Positions 6,312-16,511 of a stretch of DNA of 32,766 nucleotides are shown here, one piece after another (position 1 is the first letter of the stretch; each line of letters begins with the position of its first letter). The translations under genes and the position numbers were made by a program. Under the pieces are notes generated by a model. It was not told the DNA's origin, did no database searches, and worked only from the letters and a program-made list of their open reading frames with translations. Origin of the DNA: Actinomycetes bacterium (lineage in GTDB: Bacteria > Actinomycetota > Acidimicrobiia > Acidimicrobiales > RAAP-2); assembly GCA_021791895.1 (NCBI GenBank), contig JAJYVS010000030.1, forward strand, positions 1-32,766, written 5' to 3'.

Positions 6312-7280
6312 GTGAAAGCGGCCGTGTACTACGAGAATGGTGGCCCCGAGGTCCTCAAGTACGAGGAGGTCGGGGACCCACAACTGTTTCGGACCGGGGT
6401 CCTGATTCGGGTTGAAGCGATCAGCATTGAGGGGGGTGACACGCTCAACCGCTTGCGGGGACAGCTGAATCGGGTGCCCCACGTCGTGGGGTACCAGTGC
6501 GCCGGGACCGTCGCCGATGTGGGGGACGAGGTGACCGGGTTCAAAGTCGGCGATCGGGTCGTCACGGTTGGGCTCAATGGGTCACACGCCGAGCTCCGGG
6601 TCGCCGACCGGACGTTCACCTGGAGGATCCCCGACAACGTGCCCATCGAGCAGGCGGCCTGCGTCCCGGTCCCGTTTGGCACCGCCGACGATTGCCTCTT
6701 TGAGTTCGGCCGCCTGAGGTCCGGGGAGACCGCCCTGATTCATGCCGGCGCAAGTGGTGTTGGCATCGCCGCCGTCCAGATGGCCAAGCGTGCTGGTGCC
6801 CGAGTGTTCGCAACGGCGTCCAGCGACGAGAAGCTCGAGCGTTTGCATGGACTCGGGCTCGACGAGGGGATCAACTACCTCACCGATGATTTCGTCGCCG
6901 AGTGCCGTCGGCTCACCGACGGGCAAGGTGTTGACGTCGTCGTGGACTCGGTGGGGGGCGTGACCCTGCAGGGCAGCATCAATGCTCTGGCTTATCGGGG
7001 CCGATGCGTCAGCGTGGGTGACGCGGGGAGGTCGGTCGCGGAGAAGCTCGACATCTCCACCATGCGGCCGAACAACCAGACGCTGTCGGGGTACTTCCTT
7101 GGTGCCGAGCTGCTGTCCTCTTCCCGGGCGCACGCCATGATCGCCGGTCACCTCCAAGCCATCGCCCGCGGCGACCTGACTGTGGTGATCGACCGGACCT
7201 ACCCACTGGCGGAGGCGGCCGAGGCACACGCCTATATCGAGAGCCGTCGCGCGTTCGGGCGGGTGCTCCTCGTACCTTGA
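6312..7280 (+). CDS. MDR-superfamily NADPH:quinone oxidoreductase-like protein
   Basis: GTG at 6312 gives 322 residues of the zinc-independent medium-chain dehydrogenase/reductase type (quinone oxidoreductase, zeta-crystallin group). The N-terminal GroES-like domain (VKAAVYYENGGPEVLKYEEV, GYQCAGTVADVGDEVTGFKV GDRV) is followed by a Rossmann fold with the nucleotide motif IHAGASGVGIAAVQMAKRAG and DVVVDSVGG. Zinc-binding Cys/His sets are absent. Such enzymes reduce quinones or enones with NADPH in the cytoplasm. Its true substrate cannot be told. The frame is open back to ATG 6273; I prefer GTG 6312 because homologues begin with M/V-K-A-A/V-x-Y, though its GGAG is only three bases away. Transcribed alone, convergent with the next gene. 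Confidence 0.85.
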   Translation: MKAAVYYENGGPEVLKYEEVGDPQLFRTGVLIRVEAISIEGGDTLNRLRGQLNRVPHVVGYQCAGTVADVGDEVTGFKVGDRVVTVGLNGSHAELRVADRTFTWRIPDNVPIEQAACVPVPFGTADDCLFEFGRLRSGETALIHAGASGVGIAAVQMAKRAGARVFATASSDEKLERLHGLGLDEGINYLTDDFVAECRRLTDGQGVDVVVDSVGGVTLQGSINALAYRGRCVSVGDAGRSVAEKLDISTMRPNNQTLSGYFLGAELLSSSRAHAMIAGHLQAIARGDLTVVIDRTYPLAEAAEAHAYIESRRAFGRVLLVP

Positions 7281-7310
7281 GCCCCGAGCGTCGCCCCTTC
7301 GGCTCGGGGC
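7281..7310 (+). terminator. Hairpin right after the oxidoreductase stop
   Basis: GCCCCGAGC (7281-7289) and GCTCGGGGC (7302-7310) form a perfect 9-bp stem with a 12-base loop beginning at the base after the TGA. Position and stability suggest a terminator; no T-tract. Confidence 0.6.
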
Positions 7311-7407
7311 GCGGCGGGGTTCTGGTGGGCATCGTGCCGAGGCACCGCGGCCTGGCGCTCCGCACGAACGACGCTTGTCGCCGGGGCGTGTTCGCCCGGG
7401 TTCGGCT

Positions 7408-7429
7408 CGGCCCGGAACGTGCCGGGCCG
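7408..7429 (-). terminator. Hairpin after the leftward oxidoreductase gene
   Basis: CGGCCCGG (7408-7415) and CCGGGCCG (7422-7429) form a perfect 8-bp stem with a six-base loop, four bases beyond the stop of the minus-strand gene. With the hairpin at 7281-7310 it separates two convergent genes. Confidence 0.55.
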
Positions 7430-7433
7430 CAAG

Positions 7434-8423
7434 TCAGCCCGCAAGCTTGACCAGCATCTTGCCCACGTTGAGACCCTGGAAGAGACCGATGAGCGCCCGG
7501 GGAGCAGCGTCGATGCCTTCGAAGACGGTTTCCTTGTAGCGAACCCGCCCGTCGCGCAGCCACTCGGTCATCTCGCCGACGAAGGCGGGGCGCATCTCGA
7601 GGAAGTCGGCGGCCGTGAAGCCCCGCAGGGTGATCCGCCCGTAGATGATGTTGGCCAAGTTCCTGACCGTGGTCCGTGCCCCCGGCTCGTTGTAACCCGA
7701 GATCATCCCGCACACGGCAACCCTGCCGAGTGTGTTCATGGAAGCGAGCGCAGCATCGAGGTGGTCGCCGCCGACGTTGTCGAAGTAGACGTCGATTCCC
7801 TCCGTGGCCGCGCCCCGCAGACCTCGGCGGATCGGCGTCTCCCGGTAGTTGATCACGGCGTCGAGTCCGACTTCGTCGGCCAGCCAGCGTGCCTTCTCTT
7901 CGGACCCGGTCGAACCGACGACCCAGCACCCCTTGATCTTCGCAATCTGTGCCGCGACCGAACCCACGGCTCCGGCCGCGGTCGAGACGAAGACCTTGTC
8001 CTCCGGCTTCAGCTGGCCGATCTTCAACAGCCCGCCGTAGGCGGTGAAGCCGGTGCCACCGAGCGCGTGCATGTGGACCGTGAGCGGGAGCCCTTCGACG
8101 GGTTCGACCTTCGTCAGGGTTTCAGGGCCGGCGACGAAGTACTCCCGGAAGCCGAAGCGGTTCAGCACGAAATCACCGACAGCGAAGCCGTCGGCTCGCG
8201 ACTGGACCACACGGCCGAGTGCCGACCCCAACATCGGCTCGTTGAGCTCGTAACCGTCCGTGAGGCGCGGCCGCATGGCCGGGTCGACCGACATGTAGTG
8301 GTTCTCGACGAGAACCTCCCCGTCACTGGCGTCGGGCACGACGGTCTCGACAACCTTGAAGTCCTCTTCGCCAGGTAGCCCTTCGGGCCGGGCGACAAGA
8401 TGGATCTCTCGACTCTTCGGCAT
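7434..8423 (-). CDS. NADP-dependent oxidoreductase, CurA/leukotriene B4 12-hydroxydehydrogenase-like
   Basis: ATG 8423 (preceded by GAGGAGG on the coding strand at good spacing) gives 329 residues, the normal size for the family. The sequence has the subfamily features of MDR double-bond reductases: MSVDPAMRPRL, GFREYF, a long spacer, GGTGFTAYGGLLKIG, the nucleotide motif VSTAAGAVGSVAAQIAKIKG, then VGSTGSEEKARWL and YFDNVGGDHLDAAL. Enzymes of this group reduce the double bond of alpha,beta-unsaturated ketones or aldehydes with NADPH. Substrate here is unknown. A longer open frame to 8531 is present but lacks homology. It is followed by a hairpin and is convergent with another MDR gene; the region 8424-8651 upstream holds no gene that I recognise. 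Confidence 0.87.
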   Translation of the reverse strand: MPKSREIHLVARPEGLPGEEDFKVVETVVPDASDGEVLVENHYMSVDPAMRPRLTDGYELNEPMLGSALGRVVQSRADGFAVGDFVLNRFGFREYFVAGPETLTKVEPVEGLPLTVHMHALGGTGFTAYGGLLKIGQLKPEDKVFVSTAAGAVGSVAAQIAKIKGCWVVGSTGSEEKARWLADEVGLDAVINYRETPIRRGLRGAATEGIDVYFDNVGGDHLDAALASMNTLGRVAVCGMISGYNEPGARTTVRNLANIIYGRITLRGFTAADFLEMRPAFVGEMTEWLRDGRVRYKETVFEGIDAAPRALIGLFQGLNVGKMLVKLAG

Positions 8424-8651
8424 GCACGCCTCCTCGGCAAGCTCACGCCTCTCGGGCGGTCGTGCAGCGACCATACCCTGCCGATTTCGGATTCCCGGCC
8501 TCGAGTCGGTCCCTCTTGCGACGCCGGCCAAGTCGTCCGGCCCAGGCCGCGGATCGCTGCGGCAGCGGGAACGCTTTGGGGTTCCTTGCTCTTGCAGGAC
8601 GCGTGAACCGAACCCTGCATCGTCGACCCGTCGCCGGATCGGGCGTCGGAC

Positions 8652-9236
8652 CTACGACAGCTCGGTCTTCGGCACGCTCGAGACTCGGCCCTCTTGGCGG
8701 AGCTCGAGCACCGCGGGGACGGGGTCAGGGTCGGAGAAGAGCCCCTCGTCGGCGTAGTCGGCCGGTCGTCCGGTCGGATCGACCACCCAGCATGAAGCCT
8801 CGAGGGCGATCCCGTTCGGATCGGTGAAGTACACCGACCGCAAGAACCCGTGGTCGACGACATCGGTGACCTCGCTGCCGGCCGCCTTCAGCCGGCTCCG
8901 CAGGGCCAACAGCGCCGCCTCGTCCGGCAGGTTGAACGAGACGTGGTCGAACTGGATCGCGCGGGGGTCGGGGATCCCTGCCGGTTTGGCGAAGGTCTCC
9001 ACGCGGTGGTTGGTGTACTCGAAGAACGCGATGGTGTTCTGCGCACCCATCTCGAAGAAGTAGTGCCGGAAGTGGCCCGGGGCGGCCAGGTCGGCGACCA
9101 GACGTGCTCCGAGCACCCCGTGGTAGAAGCGGACGGTCGCGTCCATGTCGTTGGTGATCAGCGCGAGGTGGTTGATGCCCCGCCAGCGGGGCTGCTCCTC
9201 CTCGGGCCCGTGCTCGGCATCGGTTGCGGAGGTCAT
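8652..9236 (-). CDS. VOC-superfamily (glyoxalase/extradiol dioxygenase fold) protein
   Basis: 194 residues with two paired beta-alpha-beta-beta-beta modules of the vicinal oxygen chelate fold. Probable metal ligands are His23 (INHLALIT), His98 (FDHVSFNL) and Glu146 (GIALEASCW), the H-H-E set of glyoxalase I, ring-cleaving dioxygenases and related enzymes. It is thus likely a metalloenzyme of small-molecule metabolism; reaction unknown. ATG 9236 has no clear Shine-Dalgarno sequence but TAGGCT lies six bases upstream, suggesting a leaderless mRNA. It is divergent from acetyl-CoA synthetase across about 130 bp. Confidence 0.83.
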   Translation of the reverse strand: MTSATDAEHGPEEEQPRWRGINHLALITNDMDATVRFYHGVLGARLVADLAAPGHFRHYFFEMGAQNTIAFFEYTNHRVETFAKPAGIPDPRAIQFDHVSFNLPDEAALLALRSRLKAAGSEVTDVVDHGFLRSVYFTDPNGIALEASCWVVDPTGRPADYADEGLFSDPDPVPAVLELRQEGRVSSVPKTELS

Positions 9237-9242
9237 GGTCCC

Positions 9243-9248
9243 AGCCTA
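9243..9248 (-). promoter_or_regulatory. -10 box of leaderless VOC gene promoter
   Basis: TAGGCT on the minus strand, six bases before ATG 9236. The same -10/start spacing recurs at other genes in the window that lack ribosome binding sites. Confidence 0.4.
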
Positions 9249-9371
9249 AGCGCGGGCGCCGGCGACGGCTGCCGGAGAGGCCCGGCCCCGGGAGCTGGCG
9301 TGCCGTCTGCGCGGGCGGCGGGGCCCGGGTAGAAAGAAGGTCAAGAGCCAGACGAAGAGGAAGGTGCCGTG

Positions 9372-11363
<1,992 letters not shown>

Positions 11364-11402
11364 AGGCGCCGGGTTGGTCTGGGCGGCCCTTGTCAGCTTT
11401 TG

Positions 11403-11424
11403 AGTTACATGTAATTATGTAACT
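11403..11424. promoter_or_regulatory. Palindrome directly before a putative regulator gene
   Basis: AGTTACAT (11403-11410) and ATGTAACT (11417-11424) are exact inverted complements around six bases. The second arm ends at the base before ATG 11425. The site is A/T-rich in a G/C-rich surrounding and overlaps a -10-like TAATTA (11412-11417) seven bases from the ATG, so a bound protein would block transcription. Likely the autoregulatory operator of the following gene. Confidence 0.6.
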
Positions 11425-12069
11425 ATGTTTGATCCCGGTGGAGTTTTCGAGCCCATGAATTGGCGGGGCCGTCGGCCGCCCTGGGTACCGCCTGGCGCCC
11501 GACGAGGAGGGGGGCGCGGCCGTGGTCGGCGGGTCGAGGAACGCACGACCCCTGAACAGCGCCAGCGGATCGTCGCCTGGATGACCGGACGGCTCCCCGG
11601 CGACTGGTACATCGAAGCGCCCCTGGTCACCGTCGACGCCGACGAGATCCTGATCGTCGGGCGGCTGGCGTCGGTCGAGCTCCCGACCGGATCGTCGGCC
11701 GAGGACCGGGCGACGGCCGAGGCGGCGCGGATCGGTGGGCATCGCGAGGAGACGAGGGACCACCGGGTGCGGATCGCCGGCGAGGCGCAGGGCGAGTTCG
11801 ACCGGGTCGTCTCGTGGGGTGCTCGCTGCGGAGAGACCCTCGAGATCTTCACCTCGGCCAGCGTCCCGGTCATGACCCGGCTCCGGATGCCCGAGCGCCA
11901 CGTCCTCGACACCTTGATCGACGCCGGGGTCGCCCGCAGTCGGAGCGAGGCGTTGGCCTGGTGCGTGCGCCTGGTGGCCAAGAACGAGGAGGCCTGGATG
12001 ACCGAGCTGCGCGAGGCCTTCGCCCACGTCGAGGACGTCCGGTCGCGGGGCCCCTCCCCCGACGGCTGA
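11425..12069 (+). CDS. Unrecognised protein with C-terminal ribbon-helix-helix-like region
   Basis: 214 residues. The first 45 are Gly/Arg/Pro-rich and probably disordered and nucleic-acid binding. The middle (about 48-150, LPGDWYIEAPLVTVDADEIL, then IVGRLASVELP) looks like a small alpha/beta domain I cannot name. The end (TRLRMPERHVLDTLIDAGVA, RSRSEALAWCVRLV) resembles a ribbon-helix-helix DNA-binding motif: a short strand followed by two helices with the turn G-V-A-R-S-R-S-E-A. Together with the palindrome touching its start it is probably a transcription factor that controls itself. ATG 11425 has no ribosome binding site and fits a leaderless start. It stands between acs and an AhpD-like gene; whether it regulates them is not known. 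Confidence 0.6.
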   Translation: MFDPGGVFEPMNWRGRRPPWVPPGARRGGGRGRGRRVEERTTPEQRQRIVAWMTGRLPGDWYIEAPLVTVDADEILIVGRLASVELPTGSSAEDRATAEAARIGGHREETRDHRVRIAGEAQGEFDRVVSWGARCGETLEIFTSASVPVMTRLRMPERHVLDTLIDAGVARSRSEALAWCVRLVAKNEEAWMTELREAFAHVEDVRSRGPSPDG

Positions 12070-12152
12070 GGGGCCGGCTCTCGGGCCTGTCGCCGCACCC
12101 CGTCTGGTCGGGGCACACTGGTGAGCGTCGGGACCCGTGTGAAGGAGGGCCG

Positions 12153-12494
12153 GTGGCGCAGCACTACCACGAGGTGATGGACGCGGTTCGAGCTTCGTAC
12201 CAGGAGCTGCAGGAGACAATCCCGGGCGTGGCCTCCGGCTACGCCGAGATGCACAAGGCGGCCCTGGGCGAGGGGGAGCTCTCCGCCAAGGTGAAGGAGC
12301 TGATGGCCCTGGCCATCGCCATCACCCGGGAGTGCGACGGGTGCATCGCCTCGCACGCCCGGGCTGCGGTGCGTCGGGGGGCCACGGCCGCTGAGGTGGC
12401 CGAGACGGTCGGCGTGGCCATCCTCATGAACGGGGGCCCGGCCACCGTCTGGGGGCCCCGCGCGCTCGACGCGTTCCACGAGTTCGGCGGTTGA
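12153..12494 (+). CDS. Carboxymuconolactone decarboxylase / AhpD-like CxxC protein
   Basis: GTG at 12153, preceded by GGAGGG at good spacing, encodes 113 residues. The all-helical AhpD-like core is clear: KVKELMALAIAITRECDGCI followed by ASHARAAVRRGAT, with Glu60, Cys61, Cys64 and His68 forming the E-C-x-x-C-x-x-x-H motif of alkylhydroperoxidase relatives. Such proteins are thiol-dependent peroxidase partners or, when lacking the Cys pair, decarboxylases; the cysteines here favour a redox role. The longer frame from 11814 overlaps the upstream gene and is rejected. It is 52 bp before the Nfu-type gene and may be co-transcribed. Confidence 0.86.
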   Translation: MAQHYHEVMDAVRASYQELQETIPGVASGYAEMHKAALGEGELSAKVKELMALAIAITRECDGCIASHARAAVRRGATAAEVAETVGVAILMNGGPATVWGPRALDAFHEFGG

Positions 12495-12546
12495 CGACCC
12501 CTCCCGCGCCGGAGCCGGTCAGATCCCGGCAGAATGGATACCGCAG

Positions 12547-12912
12547 ATGACCGAGGACGCGATGGACGAGCTCGAGGGCCCCGAGGGGCCGGTGGCGCTG
12601 GATGATGTGGCGCGGGCCGAGCGTCTGGGGGAGCTCCAGGCCCTGATTGACCTCATGCGCCCGGCCGTGCAGGCCGACGGTGGAGACCTGGTGCTGGTCA
12701 ACGCCGATGTCGAGCGGGGGATCGTCGAGGTAGAGCTGGCCGGCGCCTGCAGCTCCTGCGCGATCAGCACGGCGACCCTCCAAGGTGGCGTGGAGCGGAT
12801 CCTGCGCGACCGGCTCCCGTGGGTGACCGAGGTGCTCGGGGGCGTCGACGACTCGATGGACGACCTGGAGAGCGCCGCGCTCGGCCGCGGTGCCTACGTG
12901 CCCCGCTTCTGA
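12547..12912 (+). CDS. NifU-like C-terminal domain protein (Nfu Fe-S scaffold)
   Basis: 121 residues. After a short acidic leader the Nfu domain covers about 25-100: LIDLMRPAVQADGGDLVLVN then VELAGACSSCAISTATLQGG VERIL. Cys68 and Cys71 in C-S-S-C bind the iron-sulfur cluster; two chains share one [4Fe-4S]. The protein assembles or delivers clusters to apo-enzymes in the cytoplasm. The region after residue 100 (DDSMDDLESAALGRGAYVPR) is extra and of unknown role. No strong ribosome binding site is visible before ATG 12547. No other suf or isc genes are present in the window. Confidence 0.9.
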   Translation: MTEDAMDELEGPEGPVALDDVARAERLGELQALIDLMRPAVQADGGDLVLVNADVERGIVEVELAGACSSCAISTATLQGGVERILRDRLPWVTEVLGGVDDSMDDLESAALGRGAYVPRF

Positions 12913-12922
12913 GGCTTCCCGG

Positions 12923-14692
12923 TCAGGCTCTCGTGGGTCTGACCACATCGGCGGGGTCGATGCGGCCGTAGCGGATCAGCGGTTCGAACAAATCGATCAC
13001 GGTCCGGTCCTCGTCGAGGAGCCCCCGTAGGGGCCGCTGCGCCAGCTTGCGGGTCACGAAACGCCGGGCCACGACGGTCTTGCGGGCGTCACCGTCGCGC
13101 GCCAGGCTCGCGCCCGCCTCCTCGAGCAAGAGTGCCGCTTCGGCCGTGTCGGCCAGCAGCTCGGCGAGCCCGCGTGCCTTGAGGAGGGCCAAATCCTCCT
13201 CGGCGTGGGCGAGGGCCGAGATCGCCTCCCAGGTGTCCCGCCGTACGCCGGCCACCACGTCTCGCGCCTCGGCCAGGAGGCAGTGGCTGCCCGCCTCGTC
13301 CAACGAGCGGTCGATGCGGGCCCCCAGGGCTTCGTGAGCCTGATCTCCCCGGATCGCACGCCGGACGTCGATGGCCAGGATGTTCTCGGTTCCCTCCCAG
13401 ATGGTGTGGCACTGGGCGTCCCGGAGCTGGCGGGCGATTGGCCAGTCGTGCATGTAGCCGTTTCCCCCGAAGATCTCGAGGGCGTTCGACGCCGCCCACA
13501 GCGCGACCCGCGTGCAGCGCATCTTGGCCAGCGGGATGAGCACCCGGCGCAACAGCCGGGCCTCGTCGGGATCGTCTGCGCTCCGAAGGGCCCCGGCGCA
13601 CTCGAAGGTCACCGTCATGCCCGCCTCGAGGTCGACCAGCAGGTCGACCAGGGTCTCGCGCACCAGCGGATAGCGGTCGATGCGTTGGTCCCACTGGGTC
13701 CGGCGGGCGGCGTAGATGGCCGCCTCGAGGAAGGAGCGTCGATGGATGCCGAGCCCCATCAGCGCGACCCCGAAACGGCTGGAGTTGACCATCTCCATCA
13801 TGCGGTTGATGCCCCGGCCGTCACGCGCCGCCCGCTGGTCGGCCTGGGCCCGGTCGCCCCCGGCGAGCCAGGCCCTGGCCCCGGTGAGGGTCACCTCGCC
13901 GGTCGGGACGCCGACCGTACCGAGCTTGGGCTTGAGCCGCTTGATGGCGAAACCGTTGGGCGAGCCGTCCTCCTGTCGGCTGGGCACGATGAAGGTGGCT
14001 AGTCCCCGGGTCCCCTCGGGCGCCCCCTCGGGCCGGGCGAGCACGATGAAGACGTCGGCATCCACGTTGGAGCAGAAGTGCTTGTCCCCGAAGAGCAGCC
14101 ACTCGTCACCGTCGGCTACCGCCCTGGTCGTGTTCGCCCCGACATCGCTGCCACCCTGACGCTCGGTCAGGAACATCCCGCCCTCCCAGGCTTCCGCCGG
14201 GTCGAGGCTGGTGAGCCGGGAGACGAAGAGGTCCCGCACCGAGAACGGCGCGTACCGCTCGACGATGTCGACGGCACCCCCGGTCATGCCGAGCGCGCAG
14301 TAGGCGGCGGTCTCGCACTGGCTGAGCAGGTACGAGCGCGCCGCGGTGACGACCGCCGGCACCGGGCGCCCGGTGCGCCGCTCCAGGCCGACGAAGCCGC
14401 TGCGCACGAGATCGGCCTTGTTCTGGGTCCAGGACGGGTGGTGGACCACCGTGCCGACCTCGTAGCCCCACCGGTCGTAGCGCTCGAGCACCGGCCCGTT
14501 GGCGTCGGTCACCTCGGCCCGGGCGGCTAGGGTCTTGCCCACCAGCTCGCCGTACTCGGCGACGTGCTCCTCGGCGAACTTGCGGTCCTCGGGATCGGGC
14601 AGGTACCGATCGAGCAGCGACGAGAGGTTCGGATCGAGTGCGTACCAGTCGAGGCCGATCGCCTGGTCGTAGTCGGCATAGTCGGCGAGCAT
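12923..14692 (-). CDS. Acyl-CoA dehydrogenase, AidB-like
   Basis: From ATG 14692 the product has 589 residues, longer than classic acyl-CoA dehydrogenases (~380) but right for the AidB-like group. It has the FAD-binding central part with MFLTERQGGSDVGANTTRAV and the helical C-terminal domain with FGGNGYMHDWPIARQLRDAQ and IWEGTENILAIDVRRAIRG. Family members oxidise acyl-CoA thioesters (isovaleryl-CoA dehydrogenase activity is described for AidB) and AidB itself binds DNA in the alkylation response; the role here cannot be decided. The frame stays open far upstream to 15286, but that part lies inside the transporter gene in another frame, so I chose the first Met after it (weak AGGG upstream). 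It starts 35 bp after the transporter stop and may be its operon partner by read-through only. Confidence 0.87.
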   Translation of the reverse strand: MLADYADYDQAIGLDWYALDPNLSSLLDRYLPDPEDRKFAEEHVAEYGELVGKTLAARAEVTDANGPVLERYDRWGYEVGTVVHHPSWTQNKADLVRSGFVGLERRTGRPVPAVVTAARSYLLSQCETAAYCALGMTGGAVDIVERYAPFSVRDLFVSRLTSLDPAEAWEGGMFLTERQGGSDVGANTTRAVADGDEWLLFGDKHFCSNVDADVFIVLARPEGAPEGTRGLATFIVPSRQEDGSPNGFAIKRLKPKLGTVGVPTGEVTLTGARAWLAGGDRAQADQRAARDGRGINRMMEMVNSSRFGVALMGLGIHRRSFLEAAIYAARRTQWDQRIDRYPLVRETLVDLLVDLEAGMTVTFECAGALRSADDPDEARLLRRVLIPLAKMRCTRVALWAASNALEIFGGNGYMHDWPIARQLRDAQCHTIWEGTENILAIDVRRAIRGDQAHEALGARIDRSLDEAGSHCLLAEARDVVAGVRRDTWEAISALAHAEEDLALLKARGLAELLADTAEAALLLEEAGASLARDGDARKTVVARRFVTRKLAQRPLRGLLDEDRTVIDLFEPLIRYGRIDPADVVRPTRA

Positions 14693-14727
14693 GCCCTGCA
14701 CCGTATCCGGCGCCCGGGCCGAACCAC

Positions 14728-16350
14728 CTACCCCAGTCGGATCGCCTTCACCAGCAGCAGGAGCGCCGCGATCACCAGATAGCCCCGCAGGGCGTACATG
14801 GTGAGGACCTTGCCCCTCGACCACTGGGGCCGACCGAGCAGGCTCAACGGGGGCATCCGCCAGGTCTCCCGCCGCTCGGTGGCCTCGTGTTCGGGTCCGG
14901 CCCCGGCCCGGCGGCGCAGTACCAGGTAGACCACCCCGGCGATGTAGGTGACGCCGAGGATCGCGCCAAGGGCCACCGAGAGGGCCCGCACGTCGATCCC
15001 GCTGAACAACGTGGTCACCATGAGCACCAGGGACAGCATGAGCAGGAGGCTGACGATCACGAAGGCCACCACGTTGAGCCACATTCGGTTCACCCACGGG
15101 CCGAGCACGTCCTTGTCGTTGCACAGCAGCAGGAGGAACACGGTCGCGCTGGGGAGGAGCACGCCTGCCAGCGCCTGGACGGCCGTGGTGATCACGCCAA
15201 GCGGGGCGCCCGGGATGAGGACGATCGCCGCCGCCAACACCACGAGGGCGCCGAAGATCCCGTAGAAGAGCTTCGCCTCCCGCCAACCGCGGTGCAGGGA
15301 GTGGCGGGTCCCGAAGACGTCACCGAACGCGTAGGACGTCGACAGGGTGACCGATGCCGCCCCGATGATGGACGCGTTGAGCAAGATGACCGCGAGAAGG
15401 ACGCCGGCGGTCCTGCCCACGTAGTGCGCCAGACCAGTGGCGACACCGCCGGCGTCGTTGAAGTGGCCGCTCAAGGGGGTGTGGGCGAACGCCGCGGCGG
15501 TGATCGCCGTGAGGAGGATGGCGGCGAACACCGTGACGAGTGATCCGAGCACCGTGTCCGTTCGCTCGTAGTTGATCCACCGGGGGGTGATCCGCTTGTC
15601 GATGATGTTCGACTGCTGGAAGAAAAGCTGCCACGGGGCGACGGTCGTACCGACGATGGCGATGACCAGCAGTACCGACGTCGAGTTGAACCCCCCTCGC
15701 ACCCCGGGGACCAGGAGGCCGTGGAAGAGCGGCGCCGCTGCGGGGTGGCGGAACACCGCCAGTGGGATGACGAGGAAGTTGGCGGCGATGAAAACGAACA
15801 TGAAGCGTTCCCATCGTCGGAAGCTCCCGGTCGCCGTCATGGCGATCAGGGCGACGGCGGCGATGGGGACCGAGATGTACTGCGAGACTCCGAGATAGCC
15901 GAGGGACAGGCTAACCCCGATGAACTCGGTGACGATAGTGAGGAAGTTCAAGATGAACAGGTCGCCGACCGAGAACGCCCCCCAGAACCTGCCGAACCGC
16001 TCGATGATCAGCCGGGCGTGACCGACGCCGGTGACTGCCCCCAGCCGGACGACCATCTCCTGGTTGACCACCAACACTGGGATCAGGAGGGGAAGGGTCC
16101 ACAGGAGCGTCAAGCCGAAGTCCTGGCCGGCCTGGGCGTAGGTGGAGATCCCGCCGGCGTCGTTGTCGCCGACCATGACGATCAACCCGGGTCCGATGAT
16201 GGCCAGGAGTACGAGCAACCGGGCCCGCCACGACCGCCGTTCGACCTCGTCGTGCTGGCGGATGGTGCCGAAGGCGCCCTCGATGTCGCCCGAGTGGGCT
16301 TCGTCGAGGACTGCAGTCGGGCGGTCGTCGCCCGGGACCCGATTCGTCAT
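14728..16350 (-). CDS. NRAMP-superfamily divalent cation transporter with altered metal site (possible Mg2+ type)
   Basis: 540 residues with about eleven membrane helices of the SLC11/NRAMP fold. In helix 1 the canonical D-P-G-N is replaced by D-N-D-A (residues 62-65, in VMVGDNDAGGIST); in helix 6 the canonical M-P-H-N is replaced by A-P-W-Q (238-241, in GTTVAPWQLFFQQ). The missing Met removes the soft sulfur ligand that favours Mn2+/Fe2+ over Mg2+/Ca2+. Such a change is described for NRAMP-related Mg2+ transporters (NRMTs); this recall is from the literature and not verified here. The extended C-terminus carries two more hydrophobic segments and a cytoplasmic Arg/Glu-rich loop (about 475-510). 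ATG 16350 has GGGAGG upstream. The preceding gene encodes a soluble MgtE-type Mg2+ sensor, which supports a Mg2+ role. Confidence 0.85.
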   Translation of the reverse strand: MTNRVPGDDRPTAVLDEAHSGDIEGAFGTIRQHDEVERRSWRARLLVLLAIIGPGLIVMVGDNDAGGISTYAQAGQDFGLTLLWTLPLLIPVLVVNQEMVVRLGAVTGVGHARLIIERFGRFWGAFSVGDLFILNFLTIVTEFIGVSLSLGYLGVSQYISVPIAAVALIAMTATGSFRRWERFMFVFIAANFLVIPLAVFRHPAAAPLFHGLLVPGVRGGFNSTSVLLVIAIVGTTVAPWQLFFQQSNIIDKRITPRWINYERTDTVLGSLVTVFAAILLTAITAAAFAHTPLSGHFNDAGGVATGLAHYVGRTAGVLLAVILLNASIIGAASVTLSTSYAFGDVFGTRHSLHRGWREAKLFYGIFGALVVLAAAIVLIPGAPLGVITTAVQALAGVLLPSATVFLLLLCNDKDVLGPWVNRMWLNVVAFVIVSLLLMLSLVLMVTTLFSGIDVRALSVALGAILGVTYIAGVVYLVLRRRAGAGPEHEATERRETWRMPPLSLLGRPQWSRGKVLTMYALRGYLVIAALLLLVKAIRLG

Positions 16351-16511
16351 CGATCGCCTCCCTCACGTTGTCCGTGGGCGTCCGTTGCGACACGCACGCC
16401 CGCAGCGTCAGCGCAAGGTCGGCGGGTGGGCCTCCTCGAGACGCGCCGGGAGCATGCGTGTCCTTGGTCTTGGGACGGGACTGGTACTCAGTGCTTGCTC
16501 CTCGGTCGGCC
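16351..16511. other. 161-bp spacer between sensor and transporter genes
   Basis: Both neighbours are read leftwards. This spacer is long for an operon and contains the transporter ribosome binding site next to 16351. I looked for the M-box, yybP-ykoY (Mn2+) and ydaO-type riboswitch signatures and do not recognise them. A separate promoter or an unknown leader RNA may lie here. Confidence 0.35.

Noticed and set aside
14693-15286. N-terminal extension of the acyl-CoA dehydrogenase to 787 residues
   Set aside because: The extra part lies within the NRAMP-type transporter gene in another frame and is Arg/Gly/Pro-rich, without family homology.
16351-16511. Mg2+ or Mn2+ riboswitch between sensor and transporter genes
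   Set aside because: The location is right, but I could not find conserved elements of M-box or yybP-ykoY RNAs by eye.
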